Source of the DNA: SZUA-545 sp050297855
GTDB lineage: Bacteria > Campylobacterota > Campylobacteria > Campylobacterales > SZUA-545
Direction: 5' to 3'
Assembly: GCA_050297855.1 (NCBI GenBank)
Contig: JBNKTC010000010.1
Span: 515,378-579,377 of the forward strand
DNA: 64,000 nucleotides
A model generated the notes under the pieces. That model ran no database searches. It saw only the letters and a program-made list of their open reading frames with translations, and was not told the origin of the DNA. A program made the translations under genes and the position numbers. This document shows positions 24,852 to 34,665 of this stretch, piece after piece; the stretch's first letter is position 1, and each line of letters starts with the position of its first letter.

Positions 24852-26498
24852 ATGCACTACAACATCAACATTCCCGACCGCCCGGAGTGTCAGACCTGTT
24901 CGCTGACCTTCGCCTACACCGAAATCGAACTCCTCTACCAGATCGCCGTCATGCTCGCGAGCACCACCGACGTTAACGAGACCATCGAGCAGGGGATGCG
25001 CCTGCTCAAACGCCACTCCTACATCGACCGCTGTGCCCTCTTCATCCTCGGCGACGATAAAGAGACGCTGGAGCTCTACGCCTCCATCGATCTGACGCCC
25101 CAGCAGAAGAAGATCGCCACCTACCGCCTCGGCGAGGGAGCGACCGGTCTCGCGGCCCAGAGCGCCGAGCCCGTGGTTATCGAGAACATCCATAACAACA
25201 TCAACTACCTCAACAAGCTGGGGAACATCACCTCCAAGTCCATCGCCTATGTCGCCGTCCCGGTGATCCAGGACGAGGGGGTCATCGGCGTCATCTCCGC
25301 CAATACCAATGCCGGTTCGGTGCTCAACTTCGACGACATCGTCCGGATGCTGACCATCGTAGGGTCGCTCTTCGCCGGCACCCTGGCGACCCAGCGCCGT
25401 TTCAGCCAGGAGAAGGAGAGCCTCAACCAGCTCAAATCCTACTACAAAGAGGAGCTCCTCGACGAGTACAAGTTCGAAAACATCATCGGCAAAAGTTCAA
25501 AGATGCAGCAGATCTTCAGCATGCTCGACACCGTCGCCCCCACCGACGCGACCATCCTGGTCCGCGGCGAGACGGGGACGGGTAAAGAGCTCATCGCCAC
25601 GGCGGTCCACAACCTCAGCCAGCGCAAAAACGGCCCCTTTATCAAGCTCAACTGCGCCGCCATCAGCGAAACCCTCCTCGAATCCGAACTCTTCGGTCAC
25701 GAAAAGGGGGCATTCACCGATGCCAAAGAGACCCGCAAAGGACGCTTCGAACTGGCCGACGGCGGCACCCTCTTCCTCGACGAGATCGGGGACATCACCC
25801 CTTCGCTGCAGGTAAAACTGCTGCGGATCCTGCAAGAGCAGGAGTTCGAACGCGTCGGCGGCACCAAAACCATCAAGACCAACGTCCGCCTCGTCGCCGC
25901 GACCAACCGCCACCTGGAGGAGATGGTCCGCAAAGGAGAGTTTCGCGAGGACCTCTTCTACCGCCTCAATGTCATTCCGCTCAACCTGCCGCCGCTGCGG
26001 GAGCGCTACGAAGACGTCAAGCTCCTCATCGAGCATTACATGCGCAAGTACATGAAAGAGCACCGTAAGCAGATGACCTTCACCAAACAGGCGCTGGAAC
26101 TACTGCTGGATTACCCCTGGCCGGGCAACATCCGTGAGCTGCAGAACACCATGGAGCGCATCGTCCTGATCTGCCCCGATGGCGAGGTCCAACCCGAGAT
26201 GCTCAACCACGTCCTGCCGTTCAACTACCAGAAGATGCATATGCCGCAGCCCGAGCCCGCCCCGGCGGCTCCGGCCCCCGAATCCCAGCCCGCGGCAATG
26301 CCCCAGCCGGTTCCTGAAACGCCGCAGCCCCAGGAGACCACCATGCTGACCAAGGCAAGCCTCCAGGAGATGGAGAAAGAGGCGATCATCCAGGCCCTCA
26401 TCGACAACCGCGGCATCCAGACCAAAGCCGCCACCCAGCTGGGGATGACGGCGCGGCAGATCGGCTACAAGATCAAAAAATACGGGATCGAGCTGTGA
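24852..26498 (+). CDS. nifA: NifA, sigma-54-dependent activator of nitrogen fixation
   Basis: 548 residues: N-terminal GAF domain (about 25-185), AAA+ domain (Walker A GETGTGKE from residue 239; Walker B GGTLFLDEIGD), a proline/alanine-rich linker and a C-terminal Fis-type HTH (KAATQLGMTARQIGYKIKKYG), as in NifA. The sigma-54-contacting loop reads GAFTDA (residues 286-291) where most family members have GAFTGA. The four-Cys signature of oxygen-sensitive class II NifA is not present between the AAA+ and HTH domains; an N-terminal CQTC lies at about residues 13-16. ATG 24852 is chosen; the frame reaches an upstream TTG without a Shine-Dalgarno. Confidence 0.93.
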   Translation: MHYNINIPDRPECQTCSLTFAYTEIELLYQIAVMLASTTDVNETIEQGMRLLKRHSYIDRCALFILGDDKETLELYASIDLTPQQKKIATYRLGEGATGLAAQSAEPVVIENIHNNINYLNKLGNITSKSIAYVAVPVIQDEGVIGVISANTNAGSVLNFDDIVRMLTIVGSLFAGTLATQRRFSQEKESLNQLKSYYKEELLDEYKFENIIGKSSKMQQIFSMLDTVAPTDATILVRGETGTGKELIATAVHNLSQRKNGPFIKLNCAAISETLLESELFGHEKGAFTDAKETRKGRFELADGGTLFLDEIGDITPSLQVKLLRILQEQEFERVGGTKTIKTNVRLVAATNRHLEEMVRKGEFREDLFYRLNVIPLNLPPLRERYEDVKLLIEHYMRKYMKEHRKQMTFTKQALELLLDYPWPGNIRELQNTMERIVLICPDGEVQPEMLNHVLPFNYQKMHMPQPEPAPAAPAPESQPAAMPQPVPETPQPQETTMLTKASLQEMEKEAIIQALIDNRGIQTKAATQLGMTARQIGYKIKKYGIEL

Positions 26499-26911
26499 CC
26501 CACCTCTTCACCTACGGATCGCTGATGTTCTCGCCGGTATGGCAGAGCATCGTCCGCGGAAATTACGAACACCAGCAGGCGCTGCTGCCAGGCTATCGCC
26601 GCTTCGAAGTCGCCGGGGAGACCTATCCCGGGATCGTCGCCGCACCGGAAGATTCCGTCCCGGGGCTGCTTTACCGCGACGTTGGTGCGGAGGATCTGCA
26701 ACTTCTGGATGATTTCGAAGGGATGTACTACCGCCGCGACGCCGTCACACTATTGACGGAATCAGGAAACCCTGTCGAAGCGCAGACTTATATCATCCGC
26801 GCCGAATACGCCCATCTGTTAACCCCAAAGCCATGGTCTCCCGAAGCGTTCGGAAACGACGGTATTCACCGTTTTATGCGCCACTACGGCGGTTTCGACG
26901 CCATTCATTAA
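26495..26911 (+). CDS. Gamma-glutamylcyclotransferase-like (AIG2/GGCT) protein
   Basis: 138 residues with the family start FTYGSLMFSPVW (YGSL phosphate-binding loop) and the catalytic-region Glu in LLDDFEGMYYRR. GGCT-fold proteins cleave gamma-glutamyl amines or peptides; the substrate here is unknown. The GTG start overlaps the nifA stop (GTGA), so it is translationally coupled to nifA. A second family member sits upstream of nifN at 50.2 kb. Confidence 0.82.
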   Translation: MTHLFTYGSLMFSPVWQSIVRGNYEHQQALLPGYRRFEVAGETYPGIVAAPEDSVPGLLYRDVGAEDLQLLDDFEGMYYRRDAVTLLTESGNPVEAQTYIIRAEYAHLLTPKPWSPEAFGNDGIHRFMRHYGGFDAIH

Positions 26912-27232
26912 GTTCCTGCTCTCTGCCAGGTCATGCTCCAGATCTTATCGCGTAGCGACTCAAAACGGTTCTATATCCTGGAACGTCTGTCAAGAAATCA
27001 TCGTATGCGGAGCGAAAAGAAAAATGTGATAGACATATGATAATCTATTCATTCGTATGACAAGACTTTATATTCCGTATTTTTGGCAACGTGTTACAAC
27101 AAATATAGACAACTCCCCCCTTATCGGGCTTCCTAATGATTGAAGAATGCGAATTAATTCGCTGTTTCGGCCGTTAATTTGAAAAAATGGTGGCTATAAT
27201 AGTTAATAGTTTGTAAACGAAAGTGAGTATGT
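26912..27232 (+). promoter_or_regulatory. Intergenic region with chemoreceptor promoter
   Basis: 321 bases without a gene. A TATAAT at 27195-27200, 33 bases before the chemoreceptor start, is a likely -10 element; no good -35 is visible, as is common in Campylobacterota. A palindrome GCGAATTAATTCGC lies near 27149. Confidence 0.5.
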
Positions 27233-29224
27233 ATGAAAACAAGCCTGACCAAGATCATCAGTATTGGTATGATGTTGATGATGGGGATCATCCTTGTGAT
27301 GGGGGTTATCGCCATCAGTGCGATCACCGGTGCCGTCAAAAATTCGGAAAAAATGGACCGCGAGTATATTCAAGAGGTGGAGATCACCGGCCACCTGGAG
27401 CGTAACTTCGCCAATATCCGCATCAATACGAGCAAGTTCCTCTATACCGAATCTTCCAAGTTCTATGAAGAGGCCCGTCCCTTTTTCGGTGTTGTGCTCG
27501 AATATGTCAAAGAAGCGGAAGAACTCGTCGCTGTCGCTTCGGACCTGAAAGTACTTCAGGAGCAATTGCCCGCCTTTAAAGAGCGTTTTGTCGCGTACCG
27601 TGATACCGTGGATCAAACGCAGGCGCTCTTCAAACGCAAACATGAGATCCACATCTGGCTTGATTCCAGTGCCAAGCTCTTTATGGAGGCCTCGGACAAG
27701 CTGATCGAGAGCCAGCATCGCCAAATGAACGGCGAGGTTACCAAGGCAAGCAGGCTCCCCGAACGAATCCGTAAACTGATGTATGCCATACATATTCAGG
27801 AAAAAGGGTACGAGGCCCGTATCGCAAACTTCAAATCTGCCGCCCGGCGTGATGAAACGGTTCTGCAGGAGAAGATGGCGGTTTTCGATGACATCGAAAG
27901 CTATATCTCGAAAATACGGAAGGTCACCCGTAAAAAAGCGGACCTCGAAGCGTTGAAATATATGCAAAAGGCGGCCAAAGACTACAAAGCCGCATTGACG
28001 GACATGATCGCAATCAACAGTGACGTCAAACAAAACACAGAAGTTCTGGTCCGTGCAGGCTCCGAAGCCCTCAATGCCCTGGAAAAAATCAGTAATTCCG
28101 GACTTCAGGGAACCCTCGATCTCAGTAAAGAGTCCGTCGCATCCCTCAACAGCTCGCAGAGTATTATGATCTTCAGTCTTGTCACTGCACTGCTGATCGG
28201 CATCGCGATGACCTATTTCATCATCGTCGTCGGTCTCAGACGTCCGCTTGAATCGTTTAAAAACACCCTTATTCGAATTGGGGACGAGCAGGACCTCACC
28301 ATCCATGTCGATGAACATGCACCAAAAGAGCTGAGTGAAATGGCCGCCAGCTTCAATCGCTTCATCGATCAGCTTAAAGGGCTGATCGAAAATGCCAAAG
28401 GCTCCTCGACGGAAAACGCCTCCATCTCACACGAGCTCTCCACCACAGCGATGAACGTCGGTCAAAACGTCGAAAAGTCGGTTGAAGTCGTCTCCCAGGC
28501 AACCCACAACGCCAACAACGTCAAAAAAGAGATTATCAGTGCCATCAGCGATGCCCAGGAGAGCAAGAAAGAGATCATCTCCGCCAACGACAACCTCAAC
28601 GCGGCCCGCAACGATATCGTCGCCATGACCTCGCGGGTACAAAGCACCGCGGAGCTGGAAATCGAGCTCGCCAACCGGATGGAGACACTCTCCAGCGACG
28701 CCGGTCAGGTCAAAGAGGTGCTCGAAGTGATCTCCGATATCGCTGACCAGACCAACCTGCTGGCCCTCAATGCCGCCATTGAAGCGGCCCGTGCCGGAGA
28801 ACACGGCCGCGGCTTCGCCGTCGTCGCCGACGAGGTGCGCAAACTCGCCGAACGGACCCAGAAGTCCCTCACCGAGATCAATGCGACCATCAACGTTATC
28901 GTCCAGTCCGTCATCGACGCCAGCGGCCATATGAACAGCAACGCCAAAGAGATCCAGTCCCTCTCCGAACTGGCCGGAGAGGTTGAAGTCAAAATCAACG
29001 ACTCCGTCTCCATCGTCAACGGCGCCGTAGCCGCCAGCGATAAAACCGTTCAGGATTTCGAACGGACCGGTAAAGACGTTGAATCCATCGTAACGCAGAT
29101 GGAAGAGGTCAACACCATTTCGTCGAACAACGCCCGCAATGTCGAGGAGATCGCCGCCGCCGCCGATCACCTCAACGGCATGACCGAAGAGCTCAACGGC
29201 AAACTTGAAACCTTCAAGACCTGA
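27233..29224 (+). CDS. Methyl-accepting chemotaxis protein
   Basis: 663 residues: TM1 (about 8-32), a long helical periplasmic domain (33-310), TM2 (about 311-333), HAMP (about 335-390), and a cytoplasmic signalling domain with the conserved tip DIADQTNLLALNAAIEAARA followed by GEHGRGFAVVADEVRKLAER. No CheR-tethering pentapeptide at the C-terminus (ends KLETFKT). Followed at once by CheB and CheR genes with overlaps, so the three form a small adaptation module. Confidence 0.93.
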   Translation: MKTSLTKIISIGMMLMMGIILVMGVIAISAITGAVKNSEKMDREYIQEVEITGHLERNFANIRINTSKFLYTESSKFYEEARPFFGVVLEYVKEAEELVAVASDLKVLQEQLPAFKERFVAYRDTVDQTQALFKRKHEIHIWLDSSAKLFMEASDKLIESQHRQMNGEVTKASRLPERIRKLMYAIHIQEKGYEARIANFKSAARRDETVLQEKMAVFDDIESYISKIRKVTRKKADLEALKYMQKAAKDYKAALTDMIAINSDVKQNTEVLVRAGSEALNALEKISNSGLQGTLDLSKESVASLNSSQSIMIFSLVTALLIGIAMTYFIIVVGLRRPLESFKNTLIRIGDEQDLTIHVDEHAPKELSEMAASFNRFIDQLKGLIENAKGSSTENASISHELSTTAMNVGQNVEKSVEVVSQATHNANNVKKEIISAISDAQESKKEIISANDNLNAARNDIVAMTSRVQSTAELEIELANRMETLSSDAGQVKEVLEVISDIADQTNLLALNAAIEAARAGEHGRGFAVVADEVRKLAERTQKSLTEINATINVIVQSVIDASGHMNSNAKEIQSLSELAGEVEVKINDSVSIVNGAVAASDKTVQDFERTGKDVESIVTQMEEVNTISSNNARNVEEIAAAADHLNGMTEELNGKLETFKT

Positions 29225-29798
29225 TCGTCTGATCGCATTGGGCGCTTCGACTGGAGGCCCGGCGCATATCGCCAAAATCCTGGCCGCCCTTCCGGCGATG
29301 CCGCGCTGTGCCCTGCTCGTCGCCCAGCACATGAACCCCGACTTTATCCCCAGCTTCATCACCCGTCTCGACCGTCATGCGCCGATGCCGGTTCTGGAGC
29401 TCGTCACCGGGATGTCCGTCGAAGAGGGGAAGGCTTACATCTGCACCGGGAAAACTGACTTCCGCTTGCAAAACCAGAGCCTGCAGTGCAGCGGTGTCAC
29501 GCCGGTGAACGACGCCTACAATCCCAACATCGACCATCTCTTCGCCGCGCTTGCTCCCTATGCGGAGACCATCGAAATCCTCGGCGTCATCCTGACCGGC
29601 ATCGGTGACGACGGGGTCGAGGGATGCCGCCTGCTCGCAAAGCACGGCGCACACTGCATCGCCGAAAGCGAAGAGAGCGCCATCGTCTACGGGATGCCCC
29701 TGCGGGCCAGAGAGCGGATTCCAAGCATCTCCGTCGAACCCCTCGAAACGATTATCGCTTCGATACAAAGGTTTACATCATTATGTTCGAATGGTTGA
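29205..29798 (+). CDS. cheB: CheB methylesterase without receiver domain
   Basis: 197 residues, catalytic domain only: Ser in LGASTGGPAHI, His in VAQHMNPDF, Asp in LTGIGDDGVEG. Removes methyl groups from chemoreceptor glutamates. The N-terminal receiver domain of enteric CheB is absent, as known for Campylobacter jejuni CheB, so activity is not set by CheA phosphorylation in the usual way. The TTG start at 29205 overlaps the chemoreceptor gene by 20 bases; the Shine-Dalgarno is weak, so the start is tentative. Confidence 0.88.
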   Translation: MKPSRPDRLIALGASTGGPAHIAKILAALPAMPRCALLVAQHMNPDFIPSFITRLDRHAPMPVLELVTGMSVEEGKAYICTGKTDFRLQNQSLQCSGVTPVNDAYNPNIDHLFAALAPYAETIEILGVILTGIGDDGVEGCRLLAKHGAHCIAESEESAIVYGMPLRARERIPSISVEPLETIIASIQRFTSLCSNG

Positions 29799-30553
29799 AA
29801 AAACAGCCTCCGACACCCGCCGAATCCCGGGTTCTCCCTGTAGAAGATTACAGCGACCCCCGGAAGTTGATGGAGATGTTTCGGAACGAGACCGGGATTA
29901 CCTTCGAAAAGCAGCGCTCCGTCGTGACCAAAAAGCTTACCAGTTTCTGCAAACTGCGCAAGATCCCCTCTTTCGACGTCTGCGCCGAGCGCCTCGAAAC
30001 CGATGGACCCCTCCGGCAGGAGCTCATCAACTACCTGACGACCAACGAGAGCTACTTCTACCGGGAGTTCTCCCAGATCGAGGCGCTGGTGAGCGAGGCC
30101 CGCGCGATGCGGCAGTACGTCACGATCCTCTGTGCACCCAGTGCCACGGGAGAGGAGCCCTACTCCATCGCCATCGCCCTGCTCGAAGCGGGTGTCACCG
30201 CCTTCGAGATTCTCGGGATCGATATCAACACCGAAGCCCTCGCAAGGGCCCGGGAAGCCCGATACAGCAGCCGCAGTATCCGCAATATCCCACCCGCGCT
30301 GCAGACGCGCTATTTTCGCAAAGCCGGCGACCGATGGCAGCTCGAAGAACGGGTCCGGGGGCACGTGCGCTTCGAGGCCGTCAACCTCTTCGACCCCGCC
30401 TTCAAGGCGTTGGGAACCTTCGACTTCGTCCTCTCCAGAAACATGCTCATCTATTTTGACGCCGACACTAAAAATGCCGCCCGTCAGATTCTCGAATCCA
30501 TGCGCAAAAACCCTGAAAAACCCGTATTTTACGGTCATGCCGATCTCTTCTGA
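29783..30553 (+). CDS. cheR: CheR chemotaxis methyltransferase
   Basis: 256 residues. N-terminal helical domain (MEMFRNETGITFEKQRSVVTKKL) and SAM-binding domain (LTTNESYFYREF; ILCAPSATGEEPYSIAIAL; FDFVLSRNMLIYFD). The ATG at 29783 overlaps cheB by 16 bases with AAAGG upstream. Methylates receptor glutamates, opposing CheB. Confidence 0.92.
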   Translation: MFEWLKKQPPTPAESRVLPVEDYSDPRKLMEMFRNETGITFEKQRSVVTKKLTSFCKLRKIPSFDVCAERLETDGPLRQELINYLTTNESYFYREFSQIEALVSEARAMRQYVTILCAPSATGEEPYSIAIALLEAGVTAFEILGIDINTEALARAREARYSSRSIRNIPPALQTRYFRKAGDRWQLEERVRGHVRFEAVNLFDPAFKALGTFDFVLSRNMLIYFDADTKNAARQILESMRKNPEKPVFYGHADLF

Positions 30554-30656
30554 GCCCTGTGGAGACACGCTTATATTATAATTTTTAATGATCCGGCATT
30601 TGCGCTTCTTTTCAGCATAGCTACTGTAGGATAGGGCAAACAATTTCCAGAGGAAG

Positions 30657-32852
30657 ATGATGAAGCACGACGCGATCTGTCGTATGCTGGCCGGGGTGTG
30701 TCTCATACCGCTGTCGCTTTGCGCCACACCGACCGAGCTCGATATGCTCGACGACATCTTTTCCATCGACCTCGAGACCCTGCAGAACATCTCCGTCTCC
30801 TCCGCTTCGAAGATCGACGAACCGGTCAAAAACGCCCCGGCGAACATGCGGATTTTCACCGACAAGGAGATCGATCAGCGGGGGTTCCGCTGCGTTGCGG
30901 ACCTGCTCCGGACCCTTCCGGGGGTCACCATTCACAACTTCTCCACCAGCGGCTATTTCAACGCGATCAACATCCGGGGGATCAACGGCGCCCACTACTT
31001 TAAAATTCTCCTCGACGGCATCGAGATCGACCAGACCAACGGCGAAACGATCTCCACGGCGATGAACTTCCCCCTCCACGGGATCGAACGGGTCGAAGTG
31101 CTCTACGGCCCCGCATCGGTAATCTACGGCGCCGACGCCGTCAGCGGGGTGGTCAACCTGATCACCCGGGAGCACGCCCCGGGCGAGCTTTTCATGTCTG
31201 CAGCAGAGGGGGGCTACAGCTACAACGCCTTCCACCTCTCCCGCTATGTCGGCGACACCCGTATCACCCTGCGGGGGCATTTTCACAACGATGCCGAATA
31301 CAAGTTCGACGAACGCTACCCGGAGCACTTCCCCGACCACAACGTTACCGACAACAGCGGGACAATCATCCAGCCCGCCGATGCCCGCAGCTTCGACTAC
31401 CGCCCCTCCTCCACCGAATCGCTCTATTTCCGCCTCTCCCGGGACGCTTTCGACATCGGGGCCAACTACAGCCGGAGCATCGACTCCACCCTTATCGGCC
31501 AGGTGGACAAAAAGTCGTGGCAGAATCTCTTCGACCGCGACGCCAACATCAAGGTCACCCTGATGGGAGCCTATGCGAACTACCGAAGCAGGTGGCACGA
31601 CCTGCGGTTCAAAAGCAGCCTGATGTACGACCGCACCAGCATCGACGAAGGGAGCTACTTCATCAATGCCAACACCGACTTCACCAAGGCCTACAAATAC
31701 AGCCTCTCCGAACGCTACGCCTTCGAAGAGACCGTGCAGCTCCCGTGGGGCGACCACCAGAGCGTCATCGGCTTCACCTACGAACACTTCAGCTCCATGC
31801 CGATGTCCTTCGACATGCCCGCCGCCGATCCCAGTTCGGACTACACCTATCCGGGCTCGACGATTCCCATCGAGTACTATGAACGCGACTGGGACAACAC
31901 CGCCCTTTTCGCCCAGGACTACTACCACATCACTTCCGGCTTCAAAAGCTCCGTCGCCCTGCGCTACGACCATAATACGGTGGAGGGCGATATCTTCAAC
32001 CCCCGGCTGGCCCTGATCTACCAGCCCGACAGCCAAACCACCCACAAGCTGATCTACTCCGAGGCGTATCTCTCCCCCTCCATGAACAGCAAATACAAAC
32101 ATTACGGCGTCCCCTTCGCCCCCAACGACGGCAGCGTCTACCCCGTCCAGCCCGGCGACACCAACACCTACATCACCCCCTACTTCCGCGTCCCCAACGC
32201 CTCCCTCAAAGCCGAAGAGAGCCAGACCGTCGAGTATGCCCTCTTCGCCGAGCTTCCCGGTTCCGTGTTTTTGCAGACGTCGCTCTACCACACCAAACTC
32301 GACAACCTTATCGCCGAGCGGGATCTCTACGACGTCTACGCCACCGACCTCTACCCCGACGTCACCATCGTCGACCTGACGCAGCTCTACAACTCGGGGT
32401 GCGGGGTGATCAACGGCGCCGACCTCTCCCTGGACTACACGACGCAGACCGGCGGCGTCACCGCCCAGTACTGGGGAAACTTCAGCATTATCGACGGGTA
32501 TATCGAAAATTCGGACGTCAAAACGGAACTCCCCTATATCGCTCCACTGCAGCTCAATGCCGGAGTGATGCTCCACACCGATGCCTGGAGCCTCGCCCCG
32601 TCGCTCAAATGGGTCGAACGGCTCAACTCCGGCTATCTGCCCGACGGCAGCAAAGATCGGGCCCATATCGACGGCTATACCGTGGTCGACCTCTTCGCCG
32701 CCTACCGGCTGGCCCGTAACGTCACCGCCTCGGTGCGCGTCACCAACCTGACCGACGCCCGCTACTACAACGCCCGCGACGGCTTCTCCTCCACCTATGC
32801 CGTTCCCCAGCCGGGCCGACTGACCATCTTCGGTCTCAAAGCGAGCTTCTGA
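30657..32852 (+). CDS. TonB-dependent outer-membrane receptor
   Basis: 731 residues with a cleavable signal peptide (to about residue 23, LSLCA). Plug domain: ADLLRTLPGVTIHNF, INIRGINGAHYFKILLDGIEI, RVEVLYGPASVIYGADAVSGVVNLITR. Beta-barrel to a terminal Phe (TIFGLKASF), the usual outer-membrane signature. Ligand not identifiable; the closest layout is vitamin/siderophore receptors. GAGGAAG precedes the paired ATGs. One base separates it from the YfiR-GGDEF gene, so uptake and c-di-GMP signalling may be coupled. Confidence 0.92.
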   Translation: MMKHDAICRMLAGVCLIPLSLCATPTELDMLDDIFSIDLETLQNISVSSASKIDEPVKNAPANMRIFTDKEIDQRGFRCVADLLRTLPGVTIHNFSTSGYFNAINIRGINGAHYFKILLDGIEIDQTNGETISTAMNFPLHGIERVEVLYGPASVIYGADAVSGVVNLITREHAPGELFMSAAEGGYSYNAFHLSRYVGDTRITLRGHFHNDAEYKFDERYPEHFPDHNVTDNSGTIIQPADARSFDYRPSSTESLYFRLSRDAFDIGANYSRSIDSTLIGQVDKKSWQNLFDRDANIKVTLMGAYANYRSRWHDLRFKSSLMYDRTSIDEGSYFINANTDFTKAYKYSLSERYAFEETVQLPWGDHQSVIGFTYEHFSSMPMSFDMPAADPSSDYTYPGSTIPIEYYERDWDNTALFAQDYYHITSGFKSSVALRYDHNTVEGDIFNPRLALIYQPDSQTTHKLIYSEAYLSPSMNSKYKHYGVPFAPNDGSVYPVQPGDTNTYITPYFRVPNASLKAEESQTVEYALFAELPGSVFLQTSLYHTKLDNLIAERDLYDVYATDLYPDVTIVDLTQLYNSGCGVINGADLSLDYTTQTGGVTAQYWGNFSIIDGYIENSDVKTELPYIAPLQLNAGVMLHTDAWSLAPSLKWVERLNSGYLPDGSKDRAHIDGYTVVDLFAAYRLARNVTASVRVTNLTDARYYNARDGFSSTYAVPQPGRLTIFGLKASF

Positions 32853-32853
32853 C

Positions 32854-34341
32854 ATGCGCCTGATCCTGCTCATCCTGCTCTGGTTATCGCCGCTGTGCGC
32901 CGTAACCCTGGACAAAGAGCAGCTCTATGTCGTCTACACCTACAACTTTATCCAGCATGTGTCGTGGGACGCGCCGGAGAAGACCCGGGCATACCGGATT
33001 CTCGTTTTGAGCGACAATCCGGTCTTACAGGAGGACTTCCGTCAGCTCGCCCGGAAGCGTGAGGTGCACGGGCATCCCATCCGGGTCTCCTTCGACGCGC
33101 AGCTCCCGCCCGAACAGTTCAACGTCGTTTTCGTCGACGTCAACCTGCACAGCGCGATGGCCCGCCTGCTGCCGCGCATCGACGGGTCTCAGACCCTCCT
33201 CGTCACTGTCGACTACTCCGACCCCCAACAGGTGATGATCAACCTGATCCCCCGCGAAAACGCCCAGTACACCTTTGAAATCCACCGGGCTAACATCCTC
33301 AACCAGGGACTGACGATCAGCGACCAGCTGATCCTCCTCGGCGGAACTGAAATCGATGTCGCCGCCCTCTACAAGCAGACCCGCGAATCCCTGGAGAACG
33401 AGGCCCGCTACGCCCGCGAACTGGCCGAGAAGATCGCGGCGAAAACCGCCGAACTCGAAACGACCAAGGAGAAGATCGCCTTCCAGCAATCCATGATCAA
33501 AAAGCAGACCGAAACCATCGAGGCGCAGGATGCGCAGATGACCCTGGCCCGCGAAGAGCTCGAAGCCATCGCCGCAGAGGTGTGGCAGCGCACCCGGGAA
33601 GTACAGAGACAGCAGCAGCTTCTCGACGATCTTAGCGACGCCCGGCAGGTCACCGACGAAGAGATCGCCGTCCAGAGCGCCGTACTTCAGAAGCTCAAGG
33701 AGCGCATCTATGCCAACCAGGATGCCCTGCTAACCCAGAAACAGACCATCTCCGACCAGCGCAACATCATCACCGTCCTGGTCTTTTTCCTCGCCGTCAT
33801 CGCCATTTTGATCTTTTTCCTGCTCAAACTGCTCCGGGAGAACCGCAACCACGCCCAGCGCGACTTCCTCACCGGGCTCTACAACCGCCGCCACTTCATG
33901 CGACTGGCGCACAACTATGTCGAACGCCACCACCTGGGACCGTCGCCGCTGAACCTCGCGATGATCGACATCGACCATTTCAAACCCATCAACGACACCT
34001 ACGGCCACGATACCGGCGACCAGGCCCTGCGAATCGTAGCGACCATGCTCAGGGAGCGGATCAAACCCTACGGCATCACGGCGCGTTGGGGCGGCGAAGA
34101 GTTTATCGTCCTGATGGAACTCCCCGCCGACAAGGCGCTGGAGCTCATCACCGAATTTAAAGAGCAGCTGCCACAGCGTAAGATCCACGTCGACGATCAC
34201 GCCCCCTTCAGCATGACCATCTCCGTCGGCCTCTACAGCGGAGACGGAGACGAATCCCTCGAGTCGATGATCACCGCGGCCGACGCCCTGCTCTACAAAG
34301 CTAAGAAGGAGGGGCGCAACCGGATCGAAACGGCGCTCTGA
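32854..34341 (+). CDS. YfiR-domain diguanylate cyclase (YfiR-coiled coil-TM-GGDEF)
   Basis: 495 residues: signal peptide (to about 16), a YfiR/DUF4154-type periplasmic domain (about 20-170; YVVYTYNFIQHVSWD, VILLGGTEID-like end), a long coiled coil (180-300), one membrane helix (about 305-327, ITVLVFFLAVIAILIFFLL) and a GGDEF domain with active GGEEF. The inhibitory RxxD site is absent at the expected position. In the YfiBNR system the YfiR sensor and the cyclase are separate proteins; here they are one chain. Co-transcribed with the TonB receptor. Confidence 0.88.
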   Translation: MRLILLILLWLSPLCAVTLDKEQLYVVYTYNFIQHVSWDAPEKTRAYRILVLSDNPVLQEDFRQLARKREVHGHPIRVSFDAQLPPEQFNVVFVDVNLHSAMARLLPRIDGSQTLLVTVDYSDPQQVMINLIPRENAQYTFEIHRANILNQGLTISDQLILLGGTEIDVAALYKQTRESLENEARYARELAEKIAAKTAELETTKEKIAFQQSMIKKQTETIEAQDAQMTLAREELEAIAAEVWQRTREVQRQQQLLDDLSDARQVTDEEIAVQSAVLQKLKERIYANQDALLTQKQTISDQRNIITVLVFFLAVIAILIFFLLKLLRENRNHAQRDFLTGLYNRRHFMRLAHNYVERHHLGPSPLNLAMIDIDHFKPINDTYGHDTGDQALRIVATMLRERIKPYGITARWGGEEFIVLMELPADKALELITEFKEQLPQRKIHVDDHAPFSMTISVGLYSGDGDESLESMITAADALLYKAKKEGRNRIETAL

Positions 34342-34421
34342 TCCCAATGGTCGCATCTTGGGCGGCTATTGGTAGAACACTTTATGCATTTTTACGGATA
34401 ACTCACTGTAAAGGATTGTCC

Positions 34422-34544
34422 ATGGAAATGATCTACTACACCAAAGCAACGCCCGCCGCTGCTACCGGGTATGACGCATGCTCCCTCGACGGCTCGGCGC
34501 TCTTTTTCTACAAAACGCCTTCCATGCTCTTCTACGGGGTCTGA
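34422..34544 (+). CDS. Possible 40-residue peptide
   Basis: ATG at 34422 with AAAGGATTGTCC just upstream; product MEMIYYTKATPAAATGYDAC... ending PSMLFYGV. Only the ribosome-binding site supports it. The rest of the 324-bp gap between the YfiR-GGDEF gene and the AraC gene shows nothing else. Confidence 0.3.
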   Translation: MEMIYYTKATPAAATGYDACSLDGSALFFYKTPSMLFYGV

Positions 34545-34665
34545 TGCTCTACGCCTCGGGCGGCACCGTCTGCCTCTGAGCCGCATCCCCGACCATCATG
34601 CACTCTTTGGCGGAGCCGCTGCGGTGCGCACTGCGCATCCGACCGTTCCCTTGTCAATATCGCGC

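Noticed and set aside
30621..32915. 764-codon open frame on the minus strand
   Set aside because: Antisense to the TonB receptor, whose motifs, signal peptide and terminal Phe are clear; the frame is open only because of GC-rich codon third positions.
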